This document shows positions 57,402-64,000 of a stretch of DNA of 64,000 nucleotides, piece by piece. The notes beneath the pieces are model-generated. The model saw only the letters and a program-made list of their open reading frames with translations, did not search any database and was not told the origin of the DNA. The position numbers were made by a program, and so were the translations under genes. Positions within the stretch are counted from its first letter, which is position 1; each line of letters begins with the position of its first letter. Source of the DNA: a bacterium (lineage in GTDB: Bacteria; Planctomycetota; UBA1135; UBA2386); contig JAUILN010000025.1 in the NCBI GenBank assembly GCA_030432695.1, positions 18,165-82,164 on the forward strand. Reading direction: 5' to 3'.

Positions 57402-58694
57402 ATGATCGCCCCCGTGCGCCACATCCTCCGAGCCCTCCCTCCGCTCGCGCTGCTGCTGAGCCTCGGCATCCACCCAGCCGCGGCGCAGGAGCAATCCGCC
57501 GAGTCCTTCGACCTCGCCGCCGCGCGCTACGCCGCCGCCCACCGCACCCGGCGCATCGTCGTCAACAACGACGGCAATGACTGCATCGACCTGCCGGACG
57601 CGGACGTCGAGCACTCCCCCACCGAGATGCTCGCGCGCCGCACCACGCCGCTGCTCGGCACGCACGTCGATTCGATCTTCTACTGCGACGGGGTGTTCGA
57701 CTCGTACACCCACCAGAGCGAGGAGTCCGAACTGCGCCGCGAGGTCTCCGGCGGCCGCCGGTCGTGGGCCGAGGAGCTGTTCGAGGAGCACGGCAAGGAC
57801 CCGCTGACCGTGATGCTCGAGTTCGGCCAGGAACACGACATCGAGGTGTTCTGGTCGATGCGGATGAACGACACCCACGACAGCTCGCCGCAGTGGTCGA
57901 TGATGTTCGCCGCGTGGAAGCGGGACCACCCGGACCTGTTGATGGGCACGCCCGAGGCGCCGCCCCCCTTCGGCGGCAAGCGCTGGTCGGCGGTCGACTA
58001 CTCCCACGCCGAGGTGCGCGACAAGGTGTTCCGCATCCTGCAGGACGTGGTCAGCCGCTACGACGTCGACGGCATCGAGCTCGACTTCTTCCGCCACCCG
58101 GTCTACTTCGCCGCGGCGGCGCGGGGTGAGCCCGTGCCGCAGGAGCAGCAGGACGCGATGACCGACCTGCTGCGGCGCGTGCGGACGATGGTCGACGCCA
58201 CCGCCACTACGCGGAAGAAGCCGATCCTGATCGCCGCGCGCCTGCCCGACAGCGTCGACTTCTGCCGCGCGATGGGCCTCGATCTCGAAGCCTGGCTCGA
58301 GCAGGACCTGCTCGATCTGCTGGTCGGCAGCGGCTACGTGCACCTGCGGCCTTGGGAGGATTGGGCGGCATTGGGCAAGCGGCACGACGTGCCGGCCTAT
58401 GCGTGCCTGTCCGGCTCGCGATTGGTATCGCCGAGCGCCCCCGAGGCCGGCGAAGACCTCGAGCTCTGGCGCGGCGAGGCGTTGCGCGCCTGGGACGCCG
58501 GCGTGGCGGGCATCTACACCTTCAATCGCTTCAAGCCCGAGAGTGCGCTGTTCCGGGAACTGGGCGACCCGGAACTCCTGCGCACCCTGCCACGACGCGA
58601 CGAGTTCGTGCCGGGCACGACGAGTCACCTGCGGCGTTGGGTGAAGGGTGGGGAGCGGTATCTCGTGGTGCCGGAGTGGGCGGATGGCAAGTAG
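57402..58694 (+). CDS. Secreted TIM-barrel glycoside-hydrolase-like protein
   Basis: The protein has 430 residues with a signal peptide (ALPPLALLLSLGIHPAAAQ). The barrel strands read RRIVVNNDGND, IEVFWSMRMNDTHDS, VDGIELDFFRHPVYF (an Asp/Glu pair in a GH-like strand end), KPILIAARLPDSVDFC, LLDLLVGSGYV and AGIYTFNRFKP. The pattern fits the family-10-like (GHL10) glycosylhydrolase group of Planctomycetes. The catalytic residues are not proven. It follows the 168-nt palindrome. Confidence 0.78.
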   Translation: MIAPVRHILRALPPLALLLSLGIHPAAAQEQSAESFDLAAARYAAAHRTRRIVVNNDGNDCIDLPDADVEHSPTEMLARRTTPLLGTHVDSIFYCDGVFDSYTHQSEESELRREVSGGRRSWAEELFEEHGKDPLTVMLEFGQEHDIEVFWSMRMNDTHDSSPQWSMMFAAWKRDHPDLLMGTPEAPPPFGGKRWSAVDYSHAEVRDKVFRILQDVVSRYDVDGIELDFFRHPVYFAAAARGEPVPQEQQDAMTDLLRRVRTMVDATATTRKKPILIAARLPDSVDFCRAMGLDLEAWLEQDLLDLLVGSGYVHLRPWEDWAALGKRHDVPAYACLSGSRLVSPSAPEAGEDLELWRGEALRAWDAGVAGIYTFNRFKPESALFRELGDPELLRTLPRRDEFVPGTTSHLRRWVKGGERYLVVPEWADGK

Positions 58695-58760
58695 ATCTGC
58701 GACCCCCGCAATGCCACACGTCCTCGAGGCGTGGCTGCCGAACTACCTGCCGAGAAGGAA

Positions 58761-59570
58761 ATGAACGCAATGACCCGAGCACCTTCACCAGGCAGCGGCG
58801 CGCGCACTCTGTTGCTCGCGCTATGGCTCGCATGGATTCCGGCCTGCCGACCCAGCGAACCCGCGACTCCCCCCGGCCCCTCGCAGGCCCAACTCCTGGC
58901 CGTCACGAGCCTCGACCCAGCCTTCGCGTCGGCGGACGCGCTGATCTGGATGGCCATGGCGATGCCGGAGATGGGCTGGACCGACGACGGCCACACGCGC
59001 CTCCGTTTCCTCCTCGAAGCCATGGAGCGCTTCCGCGCGGATCCGGCGGAGATCAGCGAGGCATTCGAGAAGGCGAAAGCCACGGCGAGCGATCTCGACC
59101 AGATCGTCGCGTTCCTGGCGAGCGATGCAGGCAGGAGCCTCGCGAGGGCGCTGCGCATCACGCGGGCTGGCTATCCGTTCGTCTGGCCCGACCTGTTGGA
59201 GCAGTCGACCGCGCGGTGGTCGGACGCCACCAAGGTCGGTCGATCAACCCATCAGGAGTTGGACGCGATCCGCGCCGCCCTCGAGTCCGGCGAGACCGGC
59301 CCTTCTCCGATGCACCTGGGTCTGCTCGTCGGTGCGAAGGCTTTGAGCACTGGGCACGCCCACGCGCTCGCCGAGTTCCTGACGACACACTCAGGAGAGG
59401 TGTGGAACCGGGCAAGAGAGCACTATTGGAAGTTCCACGAGGGCGCCGCGCTCGCCATCCGCCGCGCCGCGATCGACGCGGGCGTCCTCATCCATCCGCA
59501 CCTCGAAGACCTCGAGCCGCTGATCCTGCCCGAGGCGGAGTACGCGGTGCCCGACGATACCGGCAAGTAG
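58761..59570 (+). CDS. Predicted lipoprotein, hypothetical
   Basis: The protein has 269 residues from the ATG at 58761, with GAAGGAA upstream; an ATG at 58770 is the alternative. The export signal (ARTLLLALWLAWIPAC) ends in a Cys that fits a lipobox. The rest is mostly helical (ALIWMAMAMPEMGW, RFLLEAMERFRADPAEISEA, AHALAEFLTTHSGEVWNRAR). No family was recognised. It is convergent with topB, seven bases away from its stop. Confidence 0.7.
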   Translation: MNAMTRAPSPGSGARTLLLALWLAWIPACRPSEPATPPGPSQAQLLAVTSLDPAFASADALIWMAMAMPEMGWTDDGHTRLRFLLEAMERFRADPAEISEAFEKAKATASDLDQIVAFLASDAGRSLARALRITRAGYPFVWPDLLEQSTARWSDATKVGRSTHQELDAIRAALESGETGPSPMHLGLLVGAKALSTGHAHALAEFLTTHSGEVWNRAREHYWKFHEGAALAIRRAAIDAGVLIHPHLEDLEPLILPEAEYAVPDDTGK

Positions 59571-59576
59571 CTGACT

Positions 59577-62081
59577 CTACTCTGCCCGCTCCAACGCCAC
59601 CTCGCCATCTCCGCCGAGCACCAGCCGCGCCTTGAACTCCGCGCCTCCGTCGCCGCGGAACCCCGCCATCGCCCGCGTCTTGCCCTTCTCCACCAGCGTG
59701 CGCACGTTCGACGCGGTGATGGCCTTGCCCTGGAACTCCTTCCAGACCACGAAGCGGCAGCCGGTCTTCCAGGCCGAGCAGCCGTAGCCGCGCGCGCCTT
59801 CGATCAGCGGGGCGGAGCAACGCGGGCAGGCGGGCAGGCCCTCGGGCTTGGAGCCGTCCTTGGGCTTCGAGGTCGACTTCTTCCGCGCGGCGGGACGGGT
59901 CGACGAACTGCCGCGCGCGCTGCTCGCCGGCTTCGAGGTCTTCGCGCGCCCGCCCGAACGCCCACCACCGCCAGCACTGCGCCCTTCCTGCCGTTCGCGG
60001 CTCGGCACCTCGAGGTCGATCGGGAAGCCCTGGTCGGTGAGGCACAGGATCCGGGGGCCGACGCCTTCGATGCGCACCGGCTCGGTGAGCAGGCGGAAGC
60101 TCAGCAAGCGTCGCGCGTCCATCGGCCGCAGCGTCACGCCGCGCCACTGCTTCCACAGCACGAACGAGCAGCCGTCCTGCCAGCCGGAGCAGCCATAACC
60201 CTCGCGACCCTCGATGACCTTCTTGCCGCAGCGCGGGCACGGTCCGAGGCCGTCTTCGGGTGCGAGCAAGACGCCGCCCTGCTCGTCGCCGCCGACGCCG
60301 CAGAGGGTCCGCACCCAGGCGACGATCTCCGCCATGAAGGCCTCGGCCGAGAGCTGGCCGTTCTCGATCGCGCGGAGCTTGGCCTCCCAGTCGCCGGTGA
60401 GCTCGGCGGACTTGAGCAGCGGGTCCTGGATCAACGCGACCAGGTAGCGGCCGAGATCGGTGATCTTGAGCTGCTTCTTGTCGCGCTCGATGTAGCCGCG
60501 ACGCAGCAGCGTCTCGAGGATCGCCGCGCGGGTCGCCGGCGTGCCGAGGCCGCGGGCCTTCAGCGCCTCGCGCAGCTCGTCGTCGTCGACGAACTTGCCG
60601 GCGGTCTCCATCGCGCCGAGGATCGTGCTCTCGGTCCAGTGGCGGGGCGGCTTGGTGCGGCCTTCGTGGAGTTCGGGCTCGTGCGGGCCGGACTCGCCCT
60701 CCTGGAACTCGGGCAGGTCCTGGTCTTCGTCGCCGTCGTCGTCGCCCTTGCCCTTCTTGCTGGGGGTCTTCTTCTTGGCGGCCGCGGCGTACTCGAGCGC
60801 GGCCCAGCCCGGATCGACGGTGTGCACGCCGCGCGCCTTGAAACCCACGCCCGCGGCCTCACCCTCGACCGAGGTGACGTCGCGCAGTCGATCGGGGAGG
60901 AAGAACTGCAGCAGCCGGCGCAGGATCGCGTCGTAGACCTTGGCCGACTCGCCATCGAGGCCGCCGGGCTGGTTGCCGGTGGGGATGATCGCGTGGTGGT
61001 CGGTGACCTTGGTGTCGTCGAAGACCCGTCGGGTGATCGGCAGGTTGGCGGGGTCGACGCGCTCCGCACCCTTCGGCCACAGCGGCTTCAGCCGATCCAG
61101 CGCGCGGCGCACGTCGGCCACCGCGTCGTTCGGCAGGTGGCGCGAGTCGGTCCGCGGGTAAGTGACGAGCTTCTTCTCGTAGAGCTCCTGGACGATCTTC
61201 AGCGTGCGCGCCGCCGACAGGCCGAGCTGGCCGTTCATCTGCCGCTGCAGCGCGGTGAGGTCGTGGAGCAAGGGCGGCGGTGAGGTCTCGCGCCTGGTGC
61301 CGATCGAGGTGATCCGGAACTCCGCGCCGGTGACCTGTTCGAGCGCCGCCTTGGCCGGAGCCTCCTCCTCGAAGCGCCCCTCGCTGCGCTTGAACAGCAC
61401 GCCGCGGTAGCGGGTGCGCAGCTCCCAGAAGGCGCTGGGGTCGAAGGTGCGGATCTCGTCGTCGCGCTGGGCGATCAGCGCGAGCACCGGGGTCTGCACC
61501 CGGCCGACGCTCCAAAGCACGCGGCCCGCGCCCCAACGGACGGTATGGAAGCGGGTCGCGTTGAGGCCGACGATCCAGTCCGCCTCGCTGCGGCAGCGCG
61601 CCGCGGCGTGCAGGTTCTCGTAGTCGCTGCGCGGCCGCAGCTCGCCGAAGGCCTTCTTGATCGCCTCGTCGGTCATCGAGCTCAGCCACAGCCGCTGGAA
61701 GTCGCGCTCGGGGCAGCCAGCGATGTCCAGCACGTAGCGGAAGATCAGCTCGCCCTCGCGGCCGGCATCGGTCGCGCACACCAACTGGTCGGCCTCGCGA
61801 CACAGTTGGCTGACCGCCTCGAGCTGCGCCCGCGCCTCCTTGTCGCCGACCGGCCGGAGCTCGAACTTCTCCGGTACGAACGGCAGCGTGTCGAGGCGCC
61901 AGCGCTTGAGGGCGGGGTCGTACTCGTCGGGCGTCTTCAGCTCGGCGAGGTGGCCGAAGGTCCAGGTGATCCGCAGCTCGTCGCCACGCTCGATCCAGCG
62001 ATCCCTGCGGGTCTTCGCGCCGAGGACCTTGGCAAGGTCCCGGGCAACGGAGGGCTTCTCGGCGACGACGACCTTGACCAT
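59577..62081 (-). CDS. topB: DNA topoisomerase III (type IA)
   Basis: The protein has 834 residues from the ATG at 62081. The Toprim domain opens VKVVVAEKPSVARDLAKVLG and has the CATDAGREGELIFR metal motif. The transesterification Tyr is in LVTYPRTDSRHLP. PATRAAILETLLRRGYIE is also typical of TopB. Two C-terminal zinc-binding Topo_C_Rpt units (CPRCGKKVIEGREGYGC and CPRCSAPLIEGARGYGC) are separated by a Ser/Lys-rich linker. It decatenates single-stranded DNA. It lies between a convergent lipoprotein gene and cas2. Confidence 0.93.
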   Translation of the reverse strand: MVKVVVAEKPSVARDLAKVLGAKTRRDRWIERGDELRITWTFGHLAELKTPDEYDPALKRWRLDTLPFVPEKFELRPVGDKEARAQLEAVSQLCREADQLVCATDAGREGELIFRYVLDIAGCPERDFQRLWLSSMTDEAIKKAFGELRPRSDYENLHAAARCRSEADWIVGLNATRFHTVRWGAGRVLWSVGRVQTPVLALIAQRDDEIRTFDPSAFWELRTRYRGVLFKRSEGRFEEEAPAKAALEQVTGAEFRITSIGTRRETSPPPLLHDLTALQRQMNGQLGLSAARTLKIVQELYEKKLVTYPRTDSRHLPNDAVADVRRALDRLKPLWPKGAERVDPANLPITRRVFDDTKVTDHHAIIPTGNQPGGLDGESAKVYDAILRRLLQFFLPDRLRDVTSVEGEAAGVGFKARGVHTVDPGWAALEYAAAAKKKTPSKKGKGDDDGDEDQDLPEFQEGESGPHEPELHEGRTKPPRHWTESTILGAMETAGKFVDDDELREALKARGLGTPATRAAILETLLRRGYIERDKKQLKITDLGRYLVALIQDPLLKSAELTGDWEAKLRAIENGQLSAEAFMAEIVAWVRTLCGVGGDEQGGVLLAPEDGLGPCPRCGKKVIEGREGYGCSGWQDGCSFVLWKQWRGVTLRPMDARRLLSFRLLTEPVRIEGVGPRILCLTDQGFPIDLEVPSRERQEGRSAGGGGRSGGRAKTSKPASSARGSSSTRPAARKKSTSKPKDGSKPEGLPACPRCSAPLIEGARGYGCSAWKTGCRFVVWKEFQGKAITASNVRTLVEKGKTRAMAGFRGDGGAEFKARLVLGGDGEVALERAE

Positions 62082-62126
62082 GGGGCGAGGGGCAGGGTAG
62101 CCGCAGTCGCGCCGCGAGGGAACCGC

Positions 62127-62176
62127 GCGGAATCTGTCGTAGTCGGTGCCAGGCACGGACTACGACAGACTTCGCG
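62127..62176. repeat. Third copy of the GGTGCCAGGCAC palindromic element
   Basis: AATCTGTCGTAGTC, a GGTGCCAGGCACGG core and a right arm GACTACGACAGACTT form a hairpin whose arms pair over nearly their full length. The sequence is close to the two copies at 6221-6319. Here it sits between the topB start and the end of cas2. Confidence 0.8.
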
Positions 62177-62202
62177 TATGGGAGCGTGGCGGTGGGCCGT
62201 CC

Positions 62203-62493
62203 TCAGACGACCTGGACGCGGACCGGCGGCGAGTAGGGCTTCCCCATGACCTCGAGACTGGCACTCAGGTCGCGGGTCACCGCGCCCATGTCGAGGACGA
62301 TGAGCTGGTCGTCGAGCTGATGGATCATCGGCGTGAGCCGCTCGCGGAGGGCGGCGAGTTCGCGCGTGTTCAGCTCGCAGAGGAACACGCTGTACTGCAC
62401 GTGGTCGCCGTGGTCGCGCAGGGTCTTGAACACCTTGGTGCGCCGGTCGTCGTCGGAGATGTCGTAGCTGAACAGGAAGCGCTTGCGGCCCAC
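62203..62493 (-). CDS. cas2: CRISPR-associated endoribonuclease/adaptation protein Cas2
   Basis: The protein has 96 residues, the normal length. FLFSYDISDDDRRTKVFKTL carries the conserved Asp of the first strand. HVQYSVFLCELNTRELAAL is a textbook Cas2 segment, and LDDQLIVLDMG is the third strand. It forms the spacer-integration complex with Cas1. It starts three bases after the cas4-cas1 stop. No repeat array follows it. Confidence 0.93.
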   Translation of the reverse strand: MGRKRFLFSYDISDDDRRTKVFKTLRDHGDHVQYSVFLCELNTRELAALRERLTPMIHQLDDQLIVLDMGAVTRDLSASLEVMGKPYSPPVRVQVV

Positions 62494-62496
62494 GGC

Positions 62497-63873
62497 TCAC
62501 CTCGTGGTCATGCCCTGGTAGGACGGTACATCGCCGCGCAACCAGCGGGCGAAGAGTTGGACCTGCAGGCGGATCACCGAGCGCCACGAACAGCGGTAGT
62601 CGAACAAGGGGTGCGTCACGAGCTGGTCGAGCCGCGCCTCGTAGGCACGGACCAGCGCCTTGCGCGCCTCCGGCTTCATCGAGCAGCCGGACTTGCCGAC
62701 CACGAAGTCTTTGCGCTCGAGCATCCGGGTGTTGATGGCACTCAGCACCGCGCTGTCGGCGATCAACGGCCGGAACTCCTCCATCAGGTCGAGGGCGAGC
62801 GCCGGCCGACCATGGCGCGGCGCATGGTAGAGACCCCAGTGAGGATCGAGACCCTGCGCCAGGATCGCGGTGGTGAGTTCCTTGCTGAGCATCGCATAGG
62901 CGAACGACAACAGCGCGTTCACCGGGTCGCGCGGAGGCCGACGGTTACGGCCCTCGAAGTCGAAGTCCTGGGTGTCACTGCCGGCGCGGATCATCGACGC
63001 GAAGCCGCTGAAGTAGCGCGCACCGGCGCTGCCCTCGATCCCCAGCAGGCGATCCACTGCCGGACACGCCTCCGCAGCCGCCGCATCGCGAGTCAATCCG
63101 TCCAACACCTGCTTGTCGACTCCGGTTCCATTGCGACGCAACATGGTCCGCTGGTTGCGGATCTTGGTGGCCACCACCTGCCGCGCGAATTCCAGCCGCC
63201 GGTCGGGATCGTCTGCCGCGCGGAACTGGGCGGCGCGGTCGTATGCGTTTCGCGGGCCGACGGCGCCGGTGACCCCATAGAACCAATGCCCCATCGAGAC
63301 GTGCAGCAGCGGGATCCCCCGCTCGCAGAGCAGGTGCAGGGCCTGCGCGGTCACCGAGATGTTGCCGCACAACACCAACTGCGAAACATCGAGCAGACGC
63401 GCCTTTGCCAGGACTTCGCCGCGGGCACGCACCACCAACGTTTCCTTGGACTTGCCGACCTGCGCACCCTGCTCCTGCACATAGAACGGCGTGGCGTCGT
63501 CGCGCGCCGGAAACAGCCGCCGGGGTTCGCCGCCCGCGCCGGGATGCTCGTGCCGGAGCAGCGTGGTCTCGTCCGGCAGGCAGATCCCGGCCAGCGAACA
63601 GCCGAAGCACTTGGGACTGTCTTCCAGCGGCGCGGGCATGGTGGTCGCCCGCTGCGCACGCTGCGCGGCCGCCAGCAGCTCCAGGGTTCGCTGCTCCAGC
63701 TCCGGCGTGAACTGGATGTCCACACGGGTCCGCGACGCCCGGAAGTACAACACCCCGTGATCACACTGGTAACCCTGCTCGCGCAGCAGCAGACCCTGCG
63801 CCATGAGCTGCACCCGCTCTGGCTCCCAGCTCCGCTCAGCATTATTGGGCACCTTGCCGCGCTTGGTCTCCAC
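62497..63873 (-). CDS. cas1: Cas4-Cas1 fusion, N-terminally truncated
   Basis: The protein has 458 residues from a GTG; a stop codon lies three codons upstream (TGA at 63885-63883). Residues ~1-110 are the C-terminal part of Cas4: METKRGKVP is the E-x-K motif of the nuclease core, and SPKCFGCSLAGIC supplies three Fe-S Cys. The N-terminal ~100 residues, including the fourth Cys and upstream nuclease residues, are missing. Cas1 (from ~130) looks complete: IEGSAGARYFSGF (Glu), HWGLYHAPRHGRPALALDLM (His) and MEEFRPLIAD. This fusion type accompanies type I-U/I-G and related systems. Cas1 may still integrate spacers; Cas4 trimming is likely lost. Confidence 0.85.
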   Translation of the reverse strand: METKRGKVPNNAERSWEPERVQLMAQGLLLREQGYQCDHGVLYFRASRTRVDIQFTPELEQRTLELLAAAQRAQRATTMPAPLEDSPKCFGCSLAGICLPDETTLLRHEHPGAGGEPRRLFPARDDATPFYVQEQGAQVGKSKETLVVRARGEVLAKARLLDVSQLVLCGNISVTAQALHLLCERGIPLLHVSMGHWFYGVTGAVGPRNAYDRAAQFRAADDPDRRLEFARQVVATKIRNQRTMLRRNGTGVDKQVLDGLTRDAAAAEACPAVDRLLGIEGSAGARYFSGFASMIRAGSDTQDFDFEGRNRRPPRDPVNALLSFAYAMLSKELTTAILAQGLDPHWGLYHAPRHGRPALALDLMEEFRPLIADSAVLSAINTRMLERKDFVVGKSGCSMKPEARKALVRAYEARLDQLVTHPLFDYRCSWRSVIRLQVQLFARWLRGDVPSYQGMTTR

Positions 63874-63912
63874 CCCCCTGTGTCAGGCTAGTTGTCGCTC
63901 CAAGTGACCGGA

Positions 63913-64000
63913 GGACCGAGGGGCCCCTGACGATGCGAAGCATCGGTAGGGCTCGGTCCGATTGCCCGCCCATCGGGCGGGCAGCCCCCCATGGGGGGCT
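63913..64000. repeat. Run of three adjacent hairpins upstream of the truncated cas4-cas1 gene
   Basis: GGACCGAG (63913-63920) pairs with CTCGGTCC (63952-63959), enclosing CCCT/AGGG and CGATGC-gaa-GCATCG. Next come GCCCGCCC-atc-GGGCGGGC (63964-63982) and the perfect palindrome AGCCCCCCATGGGGGGCT (63983-64000) at the window edge. No ORF is present. It could be the edge of a mobile element, a structured RNA or a leader region; the window ends too soon to decide. Confidence 0.8.

Noticed and set aside
62156..64000. A CRISPR array next to cas2/cas1
   Set aside because: I looked for regularly spaced direct repeats on both sides of the cas genes and saw none. The terminal hairpins are not direct repeats.

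Overview
The window is GC-rich and densely packed. It looks like chromosomal DNA from a Planctomycetota-type bacterium. That is an inference from gene content: a secreted sulfatase, many FG-GAP/VCBS and beta-helix exoproteins, Ser/Thr kinases carrying SUMF1-like or TPR tails, an ECF sigma factor placed directly before a kinase, and divergent flagellar genes. Start codons are often GTG or TTG, and adjacent genes often overlap by four bases (ATGA, GTGA, TTGA). No rRNA or tRNA gene was recognised, and no CRISPR array is visible.

Left part (1-21 kb): a truncated secreted metzincin protease, a sulfatase translationally coupled to a large kinase / M23 / class-III aminotransferase fusion, then a run of secreted proteins. 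The most striking find is at 9136-10878. Two neighbouring genes each carry an in-frame TGA exactly where a redox-active cysteine belongs. The first is a TlpA/thioredoxin-fold protein (W-TGA-G-P-C). The second is an AhpD-like carboxymuconolactone decarboxylase-family protein (C-H-Y-TGA). Each TGA is followed at the right distance by a hairpin with a G-leading apical loop, as expected of a bacterial SECIS. I read both as selenoproteins that ordinary gene calling would split in two. A SprT-like protease, an esterase, a YdeI/DUF1801 protein and a ferritin follow. A cluster of long perfect hairpins lies after the ferritin gene.

Middle (21-46 kb): a CYTH protein, a DUF2254 membrane protein, two large FG-GAP exoproteins (one broken by a frameshift), and a compact MacAB-like ABC efflux operon (lipoprotein adaptor, two permeases, ATPase). 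Next come a flagellar/sigma-28 group (FliA-type sigma factor and five small proteins or lipoproteins), a kinase-SUMF1 fusion, an FG-GAP protein lacking its N-terminus, a secreted esterase, a divergent FlgM-like/FliK-like pair, a duplicated jelly-roll exoprotein and a beta-lactamase-fold hydrolase.

Right part (46-64 kb): a three-gene operon of TIR protein, MoxR AAA+ ATPase and a 1224-residue vWA-type protein resembles NTP-dependent conflict (defence) systems. It is followed by a secreted GyrI-like protein, an ECF sigma/TPR-kinase pair, a 168-nt near-palindrome, a TIM-barrel glycosidase-like protein, a lipoprotein, DNA topoisomerase III, cas2, and a cas4-cas1 fusion that has lost the N-terminal half of its Cas4 domain. 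The window ends in a hairpin-rich sequence just upstream of that truncation. A palindromic element with core GGTGCCWGGCACC occurs twice near 6.2 kb and once near 62.1 kb.
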